64,000 nt of DNA from Anatilimnocola floriformis (GCF_024256385.1 NZ_JAMLFW010000001.1:3224001-3288000), one strand, 5' to 3'. Positions 24,166-34,125 are shown, numbered from the stretch's first letter. Notes: generated from the sequence alone by a model not told the origin. Made by a program: numbers and translations.

Positions 24166-25479
24166 ATGACCGATCGACATTCCTCGTTGCACTCCGCGAT
24201 TGAGTCCCGCACCGCCCAGATAGGTGTGATTGGCCTCGGTTACGTCGGCTTGCCGCTCGTCCGCACCTTTGTGCAAGCTGGTTTTCGCTGCATCGGCTTC
24301 GATCTCGACAGCCGCAAGGTCGCGAAACTCGCCGCGGGCGAAAGCTACATCGGCCACTTGCCCGATTCTTGGATCAAGGAGATGGTCAGCGCCGGCAAGT
24401 TCGCCGCCACCAGCGACATGTCGCGTCTAGCCGAGGCCGACGCCATTCTGATTTGCGTGCCGACGCCGCTGACCGACAGCCGCGACCCCGACTTGAGTTA
24501 CGTCGAAAACACCGCGCGGCAAATCGCCAAGTCGCTGCGGCCTGGGCAACTCATCGTTCTGGAAAGCACGACCTACCCCGGCACGACGCGGCAGATTGTG
24601 CTCCCCATTTTGGAAGCAGCTGGACTAAAACTCGGCAGCGACTTTTTTCTGGCCTACAGTCCCGAGCGCGAAGATCCCGGCAATCCAAATTTTTCGACAC
24701 AGCGCATTCCAAAGGTTGTCGGCGGTGCTGACCCGCTCAGCGGCGAGCTTGCGAACTTGCTCTATTCCCAAGCCGTCGTGCAAACCGTTCCGGTCGAGAA
24801 TTGCGAAATCGCCGAAGCCTGCAAGATTTTGGAAAACGTCTATCGCGCGGTGAATATCGCGATGGTCAACGAACTAAAAATTCTCTTCGATCGACTCAAC
24901 ATCGACATCTGGTCGGTGATCGCCGCGGCCAAGACCAAGCCATTCGGTTTTCAGCCGTTCTATCCGGGTCCCGGCCTCGGCGGACATTGCATTCCGATCG
25001 ATCCGTTTTATTTAAGCTGGCTGGCCCGCAAACACGAAAGCCCCGCGCGCTTCATCGAACTCGCCGGCGAAATCAATTGGGAAATGCCGCGCTACGTTGT
25101 GCAAAAAGTCAGCGACGCGCTGAACGACGCCGCCAAGCCTCTCCGCGGCAGCCGTGTTGGCATCTTAGGCGTCGCCTACAAGAAAGATGTCGACGATCCG
25201 CGCGAAAGTCCCGCCTTCCGCATTATCGAAATGCTCGAAGACCGCGGCGTGGTCATCACCTACCACGATCCACACGTCCCAGTCCTCCCCAAGATGCGTC
25301 ACTACCGCGTGCCTGATCTGCAAAGTTCCGCACTCACGCCGGAATGGCTCGCCGCGCAAGATGCAGTGCTGATCGTGACCGATCATACGGCCGTAGACTA
25401 CTCGCTCGTCGTCAAACACTCGGCAGTTGTGATCGATACTCGCAATGCAGCGCGCGGCACCAATGTGCGGCGCGCTTAG
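24166..25479 (+). CDS. UDP-sugar 6-dehydrogenase (UDP-N-acetylhexosamine type)
   Basis: 437 residues from the ATG at 24166. NAD-binding Rossmann motif QIGVIGLGYVGLPLV, then VPTPLTDSRDPDLSYV, the middle helix NVYRAVNIAMVNELKIL, the catalytic Cys in GPGLGGHCIPIDP, and the C-terminal GVAYKKDVDDPRESPAF. The sequence fits the WbpA/WecC group, which oxidise UDP-GlcNAc or UDP-ManNAc to uronic acids for polysaccharide synthesis. Which of the two cannot be told by eye. No other polysaccharide gene is adjacent. Confidence 0.9.
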   Translation: MTDRHSSLHSAIESRTAQIGVIGLGYVGLPLVRTFVQAGFRCIGFDLDSRKVAKLAAGESYIGHLPDSWIKEMVSAGKFAATSDMSRLAEADAILICVPTPLTDSRDPDLSYVENTARQIAKSLRPGQLIVLESTTYPGTTRQIVLPILEAAGLKLGSDFFLAYSPEREDPGNPNFSTQRIPKVVGGADPLSGELANLLYSQAVVQTVPVENCEIAEACKILENVYRAVNIAMVNELKILFDRLNIDIWSVIAAAKTKPFGFQPFYPGPGLGGHCIPIDPFYLSWLARKHESPARFIELAGEINWEMPRYVVQKVSDALNDAAKPLRGSRVGILGVAYKKDVDDPRESPAFRIIEMLEDRGVVITYHDPHVPVLPKMRHYRVPDLQSSALTPEWLAAQDAVLIVTDHTAVDYSLVVKHSAVVIDTRNAARGTNVRRA

Positions 25480-25507
25480 TTTCGGGCGTCGTCAAAACAT
25501 TCCATCG

Positions 25508-28500
25508 TTAAACGTTAGTGATTGCGATTTCCGCGCCTGGTTTGTTGAGGTCCGGGAGCTTGTCCTTAACCGTAGCGGTGCCCGAGAGGCTGGCGAAGAA
25601 GAAATCGAGAGCCCCAGCACCGCCGTTTAGCGTGTCCGACACGCCATCGGGATTGAGTGCGCCGTCGAGATCCATGGCCAGTTGCGATGTCCGGGCCGCA
25701 TACGTTCCGGCTCCCGTCCAGTGAGCCAACAGGTTGGCTAGATCGGCGGCGATCGAGTCGAAGTCGGTCGAACTGTCGATGAGCAGATCCTGCCCCGCGC
25801 CGCCGGTGAGATTGTCGACGCCAGCGCCACCAATCAAGATCGCGTGGCCAGCGTTAGCGCCGCCTGGTGGAGTGCCGCCAACTTTCAGCGTGTCGTTGCC
25901 ATTACCACCGACGAGAACGGCAGGGCCGCTGCCGGCGATCAACGTGTCGTTTCCGTCACCACCAAACAGAATCGCAGTGCCGGAGCCGCTGGTCAGCGTG
26001 TCGTTGCCACCCTTGCCGTCGATTTGCAGTTTGCCGGCGTAGGCCGAGGCGTTGATCACGTTGGCGCCGGCTCCTCCCGTCAGTTCCGCGGCTTCAAAAC
26101 CGTTGAACGAGATCGCGCCGCGCCCAGCTCGCGTTAGAGTCGTGTTATTCAGCGTCATCGTGGTGGCGTTGTCCGTCACAGCCAATGTGTCGGTCCCCGC
26201 GCCAGCCGTCAGGGTCGCAGTTCCGGCCCAGTTATCGATCGTGAATTTGCTATCTACTGCTCCCGCAACGGAAGTCAGGATTGCATTTTCAATCGCATTG
26301 AGCTGCACCGTCGGCTTGGCAGGGCGCTGCAACTGCGTCGGGGTGAGCGTGTAGTTGTCGCTGCCGACATCTTCGATCGTGTCGGTGCCAGCGCCGCCGT
26401 TCACCGCCAGGGCCCGCGTCCAGCCACTCACCGTGAACTTGTTGTTCGCGGCGCCACCAGTCAGGGTCGCGCTGGCAATGCCGGTCATCGTCACCGTGGA
26501 GGTCGTCGAGCCCGAGGTGCGCGTGAGGAGCGAATCCGTCAGCACAAAGTTGCCGTCGCCCGTGTACGCCACGGCATCGCTGCCACCTGCACCATCGATC
26601 AGCACATTGACTGCCAGGTTGTTGAATACGAAATAGTCGAACCCCGAGGTGCCCGTGAGCTCGATCCGTTCGATCTGCGTGTAGGCATCGGCGGACGTAC
26701 CGACCCGCACGGTAGTGCTCGAAATATTCGCGCCGCCCGGCTGTTCGACGATTCTGTCGAAGCCTGCTCCGCCGGAGATGGTGTCGTTCCCCGCGCCGCC
26801 GATGAAAATATCGTCGCCGGCGTTACCCGCCATTACGTCGGTACCATCGCCGCCGATGATCGTGTCTGGGCCGCTGCCGCCAGAGATCGTATCGTTGCCG
26901 GCATCACCATAGATGGTCGTCGGAGTATTGATCGGCTTAGCCGTGGTCGATTCCACGACGATCGAGTCGTTGCCCGACCGCCCCGCGATCACCATGCGGC
27001 TGATCGACGCCAGCGAGAAGGTGCCGATTGCGCCAATACCCGGATTCATGTAGACCGTGATCATGCCCGGCGACGTAACACGGACCACGATCGCATCGTT
27101 GACGTTATCGCGCCCCGTGATCACGAGCACATCGGGGTTGGTCGGGCCGGGATTGTCGGCATCGTCGATCAGCACCGCCGTCCCTTGGGCGAAATTCTGG
27201 ATCGTGAGTTGATAGTCTTCCACCTCGCCATCGTTGGCTAGACCAGTCGGCAGCGTGGAACCATCGGTGCTGATGCGGAAGCGAGCGTAGGTCGTGCCCG
27301 TGACTGCATCATCGGGAATGGCCACAGTGAGTGTGTTCAACCCGGGCGTGACTGTCAAACCATTGGCGATCTTCTCGGCAACGTCGAACACGCCGTTGCG
27401 ATTGAAGTCGATCCAAGCGTCGACAATGCCCGCCGCCGTCGCGTTGAGGGTGATGTTGGTCTTCACTCGCGGCTGCAGAGTGGTCGAGCTAAACGTCACG
27501 CCGTCTTCATCATCAGTGCCGTTGGCGTCATCACCGGTCGCGGTGGCATTCGGCTGGCTCGCGGTTTCGAAATCACGTGTTCCGAGCAGCGGTCCGCTGC
27601 CGTCGTCACCTTCATAGTGCTGCGCCACGCCATAAGTGGCGGGAGCATCGCCAAAGTCATAGTCTGCAACGTTCGTGAGGTTAATCGTCACCGTCCCGGT
27701 GTCGGTATTGAAGCCATCGCTGACTTCCACCGTCAGCGTGAACGTCGGGTTGGTAGTGAACACGAGTCCGCTCGCATCCGCAACCGTGATCTGGCCGGCA
27801 TTGTTGATCGCAAAAGCACCGCCGGTGTTACCTGCCGTGATCGACCAGGTGAAGGTTGAATTCAGATCGGGATCTGTCGCCGTGACGGTGCCAACAGCAG
27901 CTGCAATCGCGCTGTATTCCGGAATCGAAAACGGGCCTGCCGGATCAACGACTGGGGGCTCGCCAATCGCCGATAGAGTCACGTCGGTGGTGTAGTAGTT
28001 GATCCGCAGCTTTTCGGCGTTCAGCAGGAACTCTTCATTGTCCTCCAGGTCGACGAAGGTTCCGATGCGATTCGTCGACGTTACGATCGCGAAGGTGTCG
28101 CCCACGGTTGGTACGTATGCGCCCGTAATCGTCAGGTCGGATGCCGACAGATCGACCGAATCGGCGATCACATCCACTGCGCTGTAGTCGTTAGCTGCGG
28201 TAAGCGTCAGTTCAAGCTCTCCACGCAAGATGACCGCGCCGTCGGCGGTGAGGGTTGCATCTCCGACGCCGACACTTAGCTTGCCATCGAGCCCAATGTT
28301 GACACCGGCCGTTAACGCGACAGTCGTACCGCTAATCAGCGTGCCGGAATCTTGCCCGACGTCTCCAGTTGTCGCCGTTAACGATACCGACGCCAACGCG
28401 CCACCACTGGCTGTTTGGATCGACTCTTTCACCGTAAGGTAACCGGCAGTCGTCACCGATACGGTCGTGGCAGCGACATCGGAGGTGATGCCGCTCAGCG

Positions 28501-29215
28501 TGCCGACTTCGCCAATGACGAGCGTCGCGCCAGAGTCATTCTTGAACTTGATGTCCCCGGCAGCATCGTTATCCATCGCAACTGTCAAGACATTGTTGGA
28601 GCTCGTGTCGAGCGTGATGTTCGCTTGCGCTTGCACGCTCAGCGCGTCAGCTTCGATTTTGCCTTGAATGCTGGGGTTGGAGTATGACTGCGAGATATCT
28701 CCATTGACGGAGGTCAACGCAACCGCGCCGAGTCGTCCGCCGCCAGTCTGTTGCATGGCATAGTTCAGGACGATACTGCCGGTGTTCGTAAGTTCGACGG
28801 TCGTATCCGCATCATCCGAAGTGATGCCGGTGACCGAGCCGACATTGCGAAGCGAGGCCGACGCGACCTGGAGCGATGACGAGTCGTTATTGAATTCAAT
28901 CGCACCTTCCGCATCGGTGTGAGCTTGAAACACGGTCACGCTGTTCAACTGATCCAGTTGGATATTGGATTCAGCGATAATGGTGAGCGCAGTAGCGTGA
29001 ATCGTGCCCGCGGCGGCTTGCGACACGCTGCCGTCGGTCGAAGCAAATCCAACATGAAACAGCGAAACGCTCGCGGACCCAATCGATTGGTTCACAGCGA
29101 GATCGTCGGCCGTATTGATCCCGACGATCGTACTGGTCGAAGTTGAGCTAATTCCGGAGATCCCGTTGACCGTGCCAATCGTCAACGTACCGCCCGAGTC
29201 GTTCTTCAGGTACAC
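25508..29215 (-). CDS. Giant surface protein, C-terminal part (cadherin, GEVED, RTX repeats)
   Basis: This is the 3' part of one gene whose 5' part is 29206-31452; a one-base frameshift near 29255 separates them. It continues the beta-helical filler repeats (SNNVLTVAMDNDAAGDIKF). It then has a cadherin-like domain (IPEYSAIAAAVGTVTATDPD), a GEVED domain (DAWIDFNRNGVFD) and RTX-type nonapeptide calcium repeats (IYGDAGNDTISGGSG, DDIFIGGAGNDTISGG). A second run of repeats lies near the C-terminus (ILFGGDGNDTLIAGSG). These point to a calcium-stabilised, exported cell-surface or matrix protein. The stop is 28 bp from the convergent dehydrogenase stop. Confidence 0.85.
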   Translation of the reverse strand: MYLKNDSGGTLTIGTVNGISGISSTSTSTIVGINTADDLAVNQSIGSASVSLFHVGFASTDGSVSQAAAGTIHATALTIIAESNIQLDQLNSVTVFQAHTDAEGAIEFNNDSSSLQVASASLRNVGSVTGITSDDADTTVELTNTGSIVLNYAMQQTGGGRLGAVALTSVNGDISQSYSNPSIQGKIEADALSVQAQANITLDTSSNNVLTVAMDNDAAGDIKFKNDSGATLVIGEVGTLSGITSDVAATTVSVTTAGYLTVKESIQTASGGALASVSLTATTGDVGQDSGTLISGTTVALTAGVNIGLDGKLSVGVGDATLTADGAVILRGELELTLTAANDYSAVDVIADSVDLSASDLTITGAYVPTVGDTFAIVTSTNRIGTFVDLEDNEEFLLNAEKLRINYYTTDVTLSAIGEPPVVDPAGPFSIPEYSAIAAAVGTVTATDPDLNSTFTWSITAGNTGGAFAINNAGQITVADASGLVFTTNPTFTLTVEVSDGFNTDTGTVTINLTNVADYDFGDAPATYGVAQHYEGDDGSGPLLGTRDFETASQPNATATGDDANGTDDEDGVTFSSTTLQPRVKTNITLNATAAGIVDAWIDFNRNGVFDVAEKIANGLTVTPGLNTLTVAIPDDAVTGTTYARFRISTDGSTLPTGLANDGEVEDYQLTIQNFAQGTAVLIDDADNPGPTNPDVLVITGRDNVNDAIVVRVTSPGMITVYMNPGIGAIGTFSLASISRMVIAGRSGNDSIVVESTTAKPINTPTTIYGDAGNDTISGGSGPDTIIGGDGTDVMAGNAGDDIFIGGAGNDTISGGAGFDRIVEQPGGANISSTTVRVGTSADAYTQIERIELTGTSGFDYFVFNNLAVNVLIDGAGGSDAVAYTGDGNFVLTDSLLTRTSGSTTSTVTMTGIASATLTGGAANNKFTVSGWTRALAVNGGAGTDTIEDVGSDNYTLTPTQLQRPAKPTVQLNAIENAILTSVAGAVDSKFTIDNWAGTATLTAGAGTDTLAVTDNATTMTLNNTTLTRAGRGAISFNGFEAAELTGGAGANVINASAYAGKLQIDGKGGNDTLTSGSGTAILFGGDGNDTLIAGSGPAVLVGGNGNDTLKVGGTPPGGANAGHAILIGGAGVDNLTGGAGQDLLIDSSTDFDSIAADLANLLAHWTGAGTYAARTSQLAMDLDGALNPDGVSDTLNGGAGALDFFFASLSGTATVKDKLPDLNKPGAEIAITNV

Positions 29216-31452
29216 ACCAAAGTTGGTCTGCGTCGTAGCGGCAAACGTCGAGACATTGTCGTCGCGCCATCGAGCTCGATGCTTCCGTTCGCAGAAATTC
29301 CCAGTGATGCTGCTTCGATTGTTCCGCCAGCCGTTTGAGTTAGGTCGCCCGTGTTGGTGAGCAGCAGCCTGTTGAGTTGTCCGCCACCGATTTTCTGGAT
29401 CGGCGCAGTCACACTCAGACTACTGTTGGTCTGGACAGTGACGTTCGTGGTCGTAACGCTCGACGTGATACCAGTAATCCCGCCGGCCGTCCCGATCGTC
29501 AGCGTGGTACCGGGGTTGTTCTTAAACGACATGTCGCCGCTGCTGTTCTTCAGCGCCAACGTGCCGACGCGATTGTTGGCTGTGGTGAGATCGATCGCTG
29601 CCGTAGCGTCGACGCCGAGCGAGATGGCGGTGATCGGACCGCTCGCTGTCTGCGACACGTTGCCGCCGGTCAGGAGAACAACCGGGCCAGTGATGCCAGC
29701 CGCTCCAATGCCTCGGCCGCCAACATCCACTGAACCGACCGCCAGATCGCCGCTACTAGTAACTTCAAAACTTCCGCTCGCAGCCGAACCAGCGATCGTG
29801 CCGATGCTGTTGCTCGCGCCGGTGAGCGAAACCGAATCGGCCGCAGCATACAACCGCGACGCGGTGACGGATCCGCCTGAGCTCGTCGAGATCGTACCAT
29901 TTGCTTGGAGCGCCACGACGTTGTTCGACTTCAGTATGAAACCATTCGCGAAATTCGTCGCTACGCCGGTAAAAGAGATATCGCCAGTGGTGAAGACGCG
30001 CAGCGTGCCGACGGTAGCCTCGTCGAGAGCGGCCAACTCATTGGCCGTGAAATCCATGCCACCCAAGTTGAACGAGTTATTGAACGCGACATCGGTGGTC
30101 GCCAAGATTTCCACAGCCGGCGCGGAGACCGACTGCGACATCGCCCCGTTGAGCGCCAGCGAATTGGTTTCAAAACGAAGCGTTCCCGTCGACGAGTTGC
30201 CAGCAATGCTGTTGGCGACATTCACGCTCGCGCCGCGCAGCGTAATTAACTGACTGACGTCATCGCCGAGCGCCATAGCGCCCGAGACAGTGACAGTGCC
30301 GCTGGCAGCTACGGTCAGATTGGTCGCGCTGACCGCATCAAGCTCGCTGTTCGTCAGCCCAGCGCCCCCCAGCGTCAGGTTCACGCCAGCGCCGACAGTC
30401 TGCAGCAGAACGCTTTGACCTGTGATGGCCTTAGAGGCATCGAGGTCGAAGGCGTCGGCAGACAAAGTGAGCAGTTTCCCCGTTCCGTTCGCGGTCACTG
30501 CTTGGTTGACAGTGATAGTTTTTGTCGCAGCCGACGACAGGGTGACGTTGCCATTGGTTGTCGTGACACCCGAAACGGGTGTGAACGGGAAGAAATTTGT
30601 GGGAACCGTCCCCACTGTCAGGTCATCCACTGACTTGAAACTAAAATCGCCGGGGTTAGCAGCCTGTGGATCGAAGAAACCGCCGTACGCAAAGACTTTG
30701 CCGGCGATCTGCGATACGTGATTGTCTGCATTCAGCGAAACGCCCCCTCCCGCTTCCGCATACACGGAATTGGCAGTGATCACACCAGCCGAGGTTTGCG
30801 ATACGGTGAAAGTATTCGTTTGAATAACGCCAGAAGCCAACGACACCGTTTGTCCAGGAGCGTTGATGGGAGCGCGCAAAATGACATTGGCCGAGAGAGG
30901 GTGGAAATTCACCGCGCCGGTGGAGTTGATCGTTTGATCGATGTCGATCGTGATACCTAACCCTTGGCTGGAAAGCGTTAATCCATTGACGGTGAGAGGT
31001 CCACCCGTTACGTCAACAGTAACCCCAAAGGCGGTAACGTTCTGGTTGGCAAAAGCGGCGCTGCCGATGATGTTGACCGAGTCGAAGACCACATTGCTGG
31101 TTTGACCTGTGTTGACAAAAACCGAGTCGAAGTCGGCCATGTTGTACTGAGCCGTCGAGAAGCCCCCCGTAATCGGGTTGCCATCGATCGTGCGATCGGT
31201 GCTCGTCAGCGTCAGCGTGCCGTTGAAAGCAGATAATGTCAGGTTGCCATTGTCGTTGGTGTCGATGACCAGCGTGTTGCCCTGGTCTGTCGCTGTGATC
31301 GCCATCATCGATCGTTCTTCGAGCGATTCCAGTCGCAACGACTTCCGAGCTGCGCCACGCAGAGAGCGTTTTGCTCGAACCGTTGAAGCGGCCTTTCCCC
31401 CCAGCAAGGACTGCTTCAGCGATTGATACCAGCGTTGGACGGAAAAGTGCAT
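29206..31452 (-). CDS. Giant surface protein, N-terminal part (LEPR-XLL leader, filamentous repeats)
   Basis: I choose the ATG at 31452 (MHFSVQRWYQSLKQ), which puts the planctomycete LEPR-XLL-type export motif (KSLRLESLEERSMMA) at about residue 45-60; the longer reading adds 66 residues. The rest is a long run of degenerate beta-strand repeats (LTLSAFNGTLTLTSTDRTID; GNVTLSSAATKTITVNQAVT) typical of filamentous or beta-helical surface proteins. Near 29255 the sensible frame shifts by one base: GSIELDGAT continues as DNVSTFAATTQTNFGVYLKN in the other frame. Joined, the protein would be about 1,980 residues. The break may be a sequencing indel, phase variation or true decay. Confidence 0.85.
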   Translation of the reverse strand: MHFSVQRWYQSLKQSLLGGKAASTVRAKRSLRGAARKSLRLESLEERSMMAITATDQGNTLVIDTNDNGNLTLSAFNGTLTLTSTDRTIDGNPITGGFSTAQYNMADFDSVFVNTGQTSNVVFDSVNIIGSAAFANQNVTAFGVTVDVTGGPLTVNGLTLSSQGLGITIDIDQTINSTGAVNFHPLSANVILRAPINAPGQTVSLASGVIQTNTFTVSQTSAGVITANSVYAEAGGGVSLNADNHVSQIAGKVFAYGGFFDPQAANPGDFSFKSVDDLTVGTVPTNFFPFTPVSGVTTTNGNVTLSSAATKTITVNQAVTANGTGKLLTLSADAFDLDASKAITGQSVLLQTVGAGVNLTLGGAGLTNSELDAVSATNLTVAASGTVTVSGAMALGDDVSQLITLRGASVNVANSIAGNSSTGTLRFETNSLALNGAMSQSVSAPAVEILATTDVAFNNSFNLGGMDFTANELAALDEATVGTLRVFTTGDISFTGVATNFANGFILKSNNVVALQANGTISTSSGGSVTASRLYAAADSVSLTGASNSIGTIAGSAASGSFEVTSSGDLAVGSVDVGGRGIGAAGITGPVVLLTGGNVSQTASGPITAISLGVDATAAIDLTTANNRVGTLALKNSSGDMSFKNNPGTTLTIGTAGGITGITSSVTTTNVTVQTNSSLSVTAPIQKIGGGQLNRLLLTNTGDLTQTAGGTIEAASLGISANGSIELDGATTMSRRLPLRRRPTLVCT

Positions 31453-31844
31453 GGCGATGCCACCGATGTAGTTCATGTAAGTGTTGACAGAACTCGGGAG
31501 GGCAGCATCCCGAACGCACCGGTTCAACATCGGCATCGCGCGATGTGCAGCGTGCGAGAAACTCAGCGTTTGAAAAAAGAGGCCGCTAGAGTTCAGTGAG
31601 TTCCAAAAATTTGCCGCGCGCCTTTGAATGCGAGACATTGACAGCGCCAAAACTGGAACGGAATGAGAGGGGTGTTTTACGTTGACGTCAGTGCGCGGAA
31701 CTCAACGCAATCGCAGTAGGTATTTCCCACCCAGCAACAGGTGGAGCAGCCCCTCTGTCAGACTTTGGCCGAATGCAGCGGAAGAATGTGACGCAAGCCG
31801 ATCTGAGCCAGCAGCAGAACACTAAACGCAGCTGAACTGGGCAA
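31453..31844. other. Upstream region of the giant surface gene, no gene seen
   Basis: About 390 bp between the surface-protein start and the small protein at 31845. Open frames here lack conserved sequence. It probably holds the promoter and leader of the surface gene; no clear operator, hairpin or RNA was recognised. Confidence 0.4.
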
Positions 31845-32330
31845 TTACCGTGCGTTCGGCGCTGCTGCGATTTGCAAGGGAAGCGGTAGAGTGGAGCGCC
31901 AGACCAGAATCTGTTGCCCGATGTTGCCACCCTCAGGAATCTGGCCGACGAGAGTGAACGCGCCTTGCTGTAACGCTGAACTCAAGCGCTCGATCAATTC
32001 CGTGGCCAGCGTGAGTGTTTGCTCGACTTCGTTTGGCTGCAATTCGCGCGAATGAAGAACAACTGCGTCCGCAGTTCTTTCGCGCGTCATCCAGACGAGA
32101 CGACCGCGATCGGCCTTCAGAAGTTTGCCATCGAAATAACCGCGGCGAAGTTGGCCTGCCGAGTTGAGTTGCACGACTCGTTCGCCGCCGAAGAACAGGC
32201 TGAAGCTGCCATCTCGACGAAAACCGGCGACGACTGGCTCAGGTTCGTCTGGCAATTGAAATTCCGCGCGCTGCACGAGCGCCGTTGCCTCGCGCAGCAG
32301 ATCTTCGCGGTCTGACTCTTGTCGCGCCAT
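31845..32330 (-). CDS. Conserved hypothetical protein, third gene of the phospholipid operon
   Basis: 161 residues, no leader or membrane segment. Helical start (DREDLLREATALVQRAEFQL), a beta-rich middle (VVAGFRRDGSFSLFFGGERV) and a helical end. No known family recognised. It starts three bases after the CdsA-like gene, so it is cotranscribed with the two lipid enzymes. Function is open; it might be a soluble accessory protein. Confidence 0.7.
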   Translation of the reverse strand: MARQESDREDLLREATALVQRAEFQLPDEPEPVVAGFRRDGSFSLFFGGERVVQLNSAGQLRRGYFDGKLLKADRGRLVWMTRERTADAVVLHSRELQPNEVEQTLTLATELIERLSSALQQGAFTLVGQIPEGGNIGQQILVWRSTLPLPLQIAAAPNAR

Positions 32331-32333
32331 CGC

Positions 32334-33350
32334 TTAACCGCCGGTGAAGATGCGAATCGGCTCGTCGCTGCCGAGCGGGCCGAGCACGAGTGACAAGTAG
32401 TGATAAACGGCAGGCGGCACGAAGACTAGACTGTCGAAGCGATCGAGAAAACCACCATGGCCGGGAATCGCCGCGCTGAAGTCCTTGATGCCGACGTCGC
32501 GTTTGATCGAGGACAAGGTCAGATCACCGAGTTGACCGAGACCGCTAATGATCACGCCAAGGGTGATCAGTTTCGACCAATGATCCACGGCCGTTCCGCG
32601 AAACAGATAGTGCATCAACACACCGACAAGAATCGTGGTCAGCACCATCGCGCCGACGCTGCCGCTGATCGTTTTGCCAGGGCTGGTCGTCGGCAGCAGC
32701 TTCGGCCCTTTGAATGTCTTGCCGCAGCAATAGGCAAAGACGTCGTTCATTTCCACCGCCAGAATGATCGTCAGCAGCAACGGCCGAAAGCGAGGGTCAT
32801 TCGTCATCAGCCCGAGATAGCCCAGCGAATAGCCAAACAGCAGCCAACCAAAGAGACCGAGCGCGACGCGCTGATTAAAACCCTTCGGTTGATCTTGATG
32901 AATCGTGCCGACCACGATCAGGCCCGTGCCGAGCGCACCGCAGGCGAAGAACAAACGATCGTAGTGATCGAAGCAAGCAAAACCGGCCATCAACGTGCAA
33001 ACGAAGACGATGAAGTTAATCACGAAGTGCCCGGAAATGCCGACAGCTCGCGCGTATTCGCGATAGCAGAGCAAACTAAGAATCACGACGGCAACGATGG
33101 TGTACGCAGCGCCGAGCAGAATGGGTCCGGCGATCGCAAACAGCAACACGCACCACGATTGCCAGCGCAATTTCAATTCCGTCGCAGTCGCGGCTTTTAG
33201 TTTTCCAGCGGCGGCAGCGCCGTAAATGGCTGCACCGGAAATCACGATGCCAGCCGCGATGAAAACGAAAATGCCGATCGTCACCGGATGGTCGAAAGCC
33301 AAGCGTGGATCGAAGAGCCGCGTGAAACTGCTGTCGGCTGCGAGCATCAT
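32334..33350 (-). CDS. CdsA-like phosphatidate cytidylyltransferase
   Basis: 338 residues with about eight hydrophobic segments. The CdsA signature is intact: SSIKRDVGIKDFSAAIPGHG, then GFLDRFDSLVF, preceded by EMNDVFAYCCGKTFKG. It makes CDP-diacylglycerol from phosphatidic acid and CTP in the inner membrane. It overlaps the CDP-alcohol phosphotransferase gene by four bases, resembling the E. coli ynbA-ynbB arrangement, in which ynbB is a CdsA paralogue. It may therefore be a second, dedicated CdsA rather than the housekeeping enzyme, which usually sits with other genes. Confidence 0.9.
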   Translation of the reverse strand: MMLAADSSFTRLFDPRLAFDHPVTIGIFVFIAAGIVISGAAIYGAAAAGKLKAATATELKLRWQSWCVLLFAIAGPILLGAAYTIVAVVILSLLCYREYARAVGISGHFVINFIVFVCTLMAGFACFDHYDRLFFACGALGTGLIVVGTIHQDQPKGFNQRVALGLFGWLLFGYSLGYLGLMTNDPRFRPLLLTIILAVEMNDVFAYCCGKTFKGPKLLPTTSPGKTISGSVGAMVLTTILVGVLMHYLFRGTAVDHWSKLITLGVIISGLGQLGDLTLSSIKRDVGIKDFSAAIPGHGGFLDRFDSLVFVPPAVYHYLSLVLGPLGSDEPIRIFTGG

Positions 33351-34018
33351 GCTTTGTTCTTTCGCAAATAAGCGGACATGCGCGACAAGCGACGCAGCAC
33401 GGTGAAAACGCAGCCGACGATAATAATAGCCAGCGCCAAACTAATCACACCCGCGGTTGGGAATTGCTCCCACTTCGGCAACCAAGTCGCTGGCAGGTAC
33501 GCCGCAACCACCGCGCTGATCGTGATCACGGCCATGCGATGTTGCTTTGCCATCGGCCCGCAAAAGTCGTTCGGAGCACCGGCCGCTTTCCCTTGCGCCC
33601 GCACATAGGCAGTCAGCACGGCCATGGCTGCCGCCCACAAGCCGAGTTCCGGCATACCACCAATCGCGTAACCAGCGCCGACGAGCGTGCCGATGTCGGA
33701 GATGCGATCGGGAACTTCGTTGTAGAGCTCGCCGACCGGCGAACGCTGGCCTGTTTCGATGGCCACCATGCCATCGAACATATTCGCGGCCAGGCGGAGT
33801 TGCACGCAGAGAGCGCCGAGCAGAAAACCGGCGATGTGAAAGCCTTCGATCCGCGTGCAGGCAAAGCAAACACCGGCGAGAACGCCAGCAAACATTCCCG
33901 CGACGGAAATGCCGTTGGGCGTGCAACCGATACGGCCGAGAAAGGAACTAATCGCGCGAGCCCAAGCCGTTTCGCGCGAAGCGATCGGCCGGCGTTCGGC
34001 GTTGGCAGGGTCACTCAT
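33347..34018 (-). CDS. CDP-alcohol phosphatidyltransferase, divergent YnbA-like type
   Basis: 223 residues from the ATG at 34018, several membrane segments. The catalytic motif reads NMFDGMVAIETGQRSPVGEL, then YNEVPDRISD. Against the canonical DxxDGxxARx8GxxxDxxxD, the first and third Asp are Asn and the Arg is Ile. I recall similar Asn changes in the YnbA-type subfamily paired with a CdsA paralogue, so this looks like a subfamily trait rather than decay. It would join an alcohol to CDP-diacylglycerol; the alcohol is unknown. First gene of the operon with the CdsA-like enzyme and the 31845 protein. Confidence 0.85.
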   Translation of the reverse strand: MSDPANAERRPIASRETAWARAISSFLGRIGCTPNGISVAGMFAGVLAGVCFACTRIEGFHIAGFLLGALCVQLRLAANMFDGMVAIETGQRSPVGELYNEVPDRISDIGTLVGAGYAIGGMPELGLWAAAMAVLTAYVRAQGKAAGAPNDFCGPMAKQHRMAVITISAVVAAYLPATWLPKWEQFPTAGVISLALAIIIVGCVFTVLRRLSRMSAYLRKNKA

Positions 34019-34038
34019 GAAAACGAAGAGAATTAAAA

Positions 34039-34109
34039 GTAGCTGAATTCGCCAGAATTCAGAGATTGCAGTGAGACGCAACCATCTGAATTCTGGCGAA
34101 TCCAGCTAC
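34039..34109. repeat. REP/BIME-like inverted pair, GTAG...CTAC (CTGAATTC hairpins)
   Basis: The left unit is GTAG followed by the hairpin CTGAATTC-GCCA-GAATTCAG; the right unit is its inverse with one mismatch, ending CTAC. The arms are 25 bp with 21 bp between. GTAG at the foot of a hairpin is the mark of REP elements. It lies between the lipid operon start and the PepSY gene stop. Confidence 0.8.
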
Positions 34110-34125
34110 CGTCGGTTGAGTTGCT

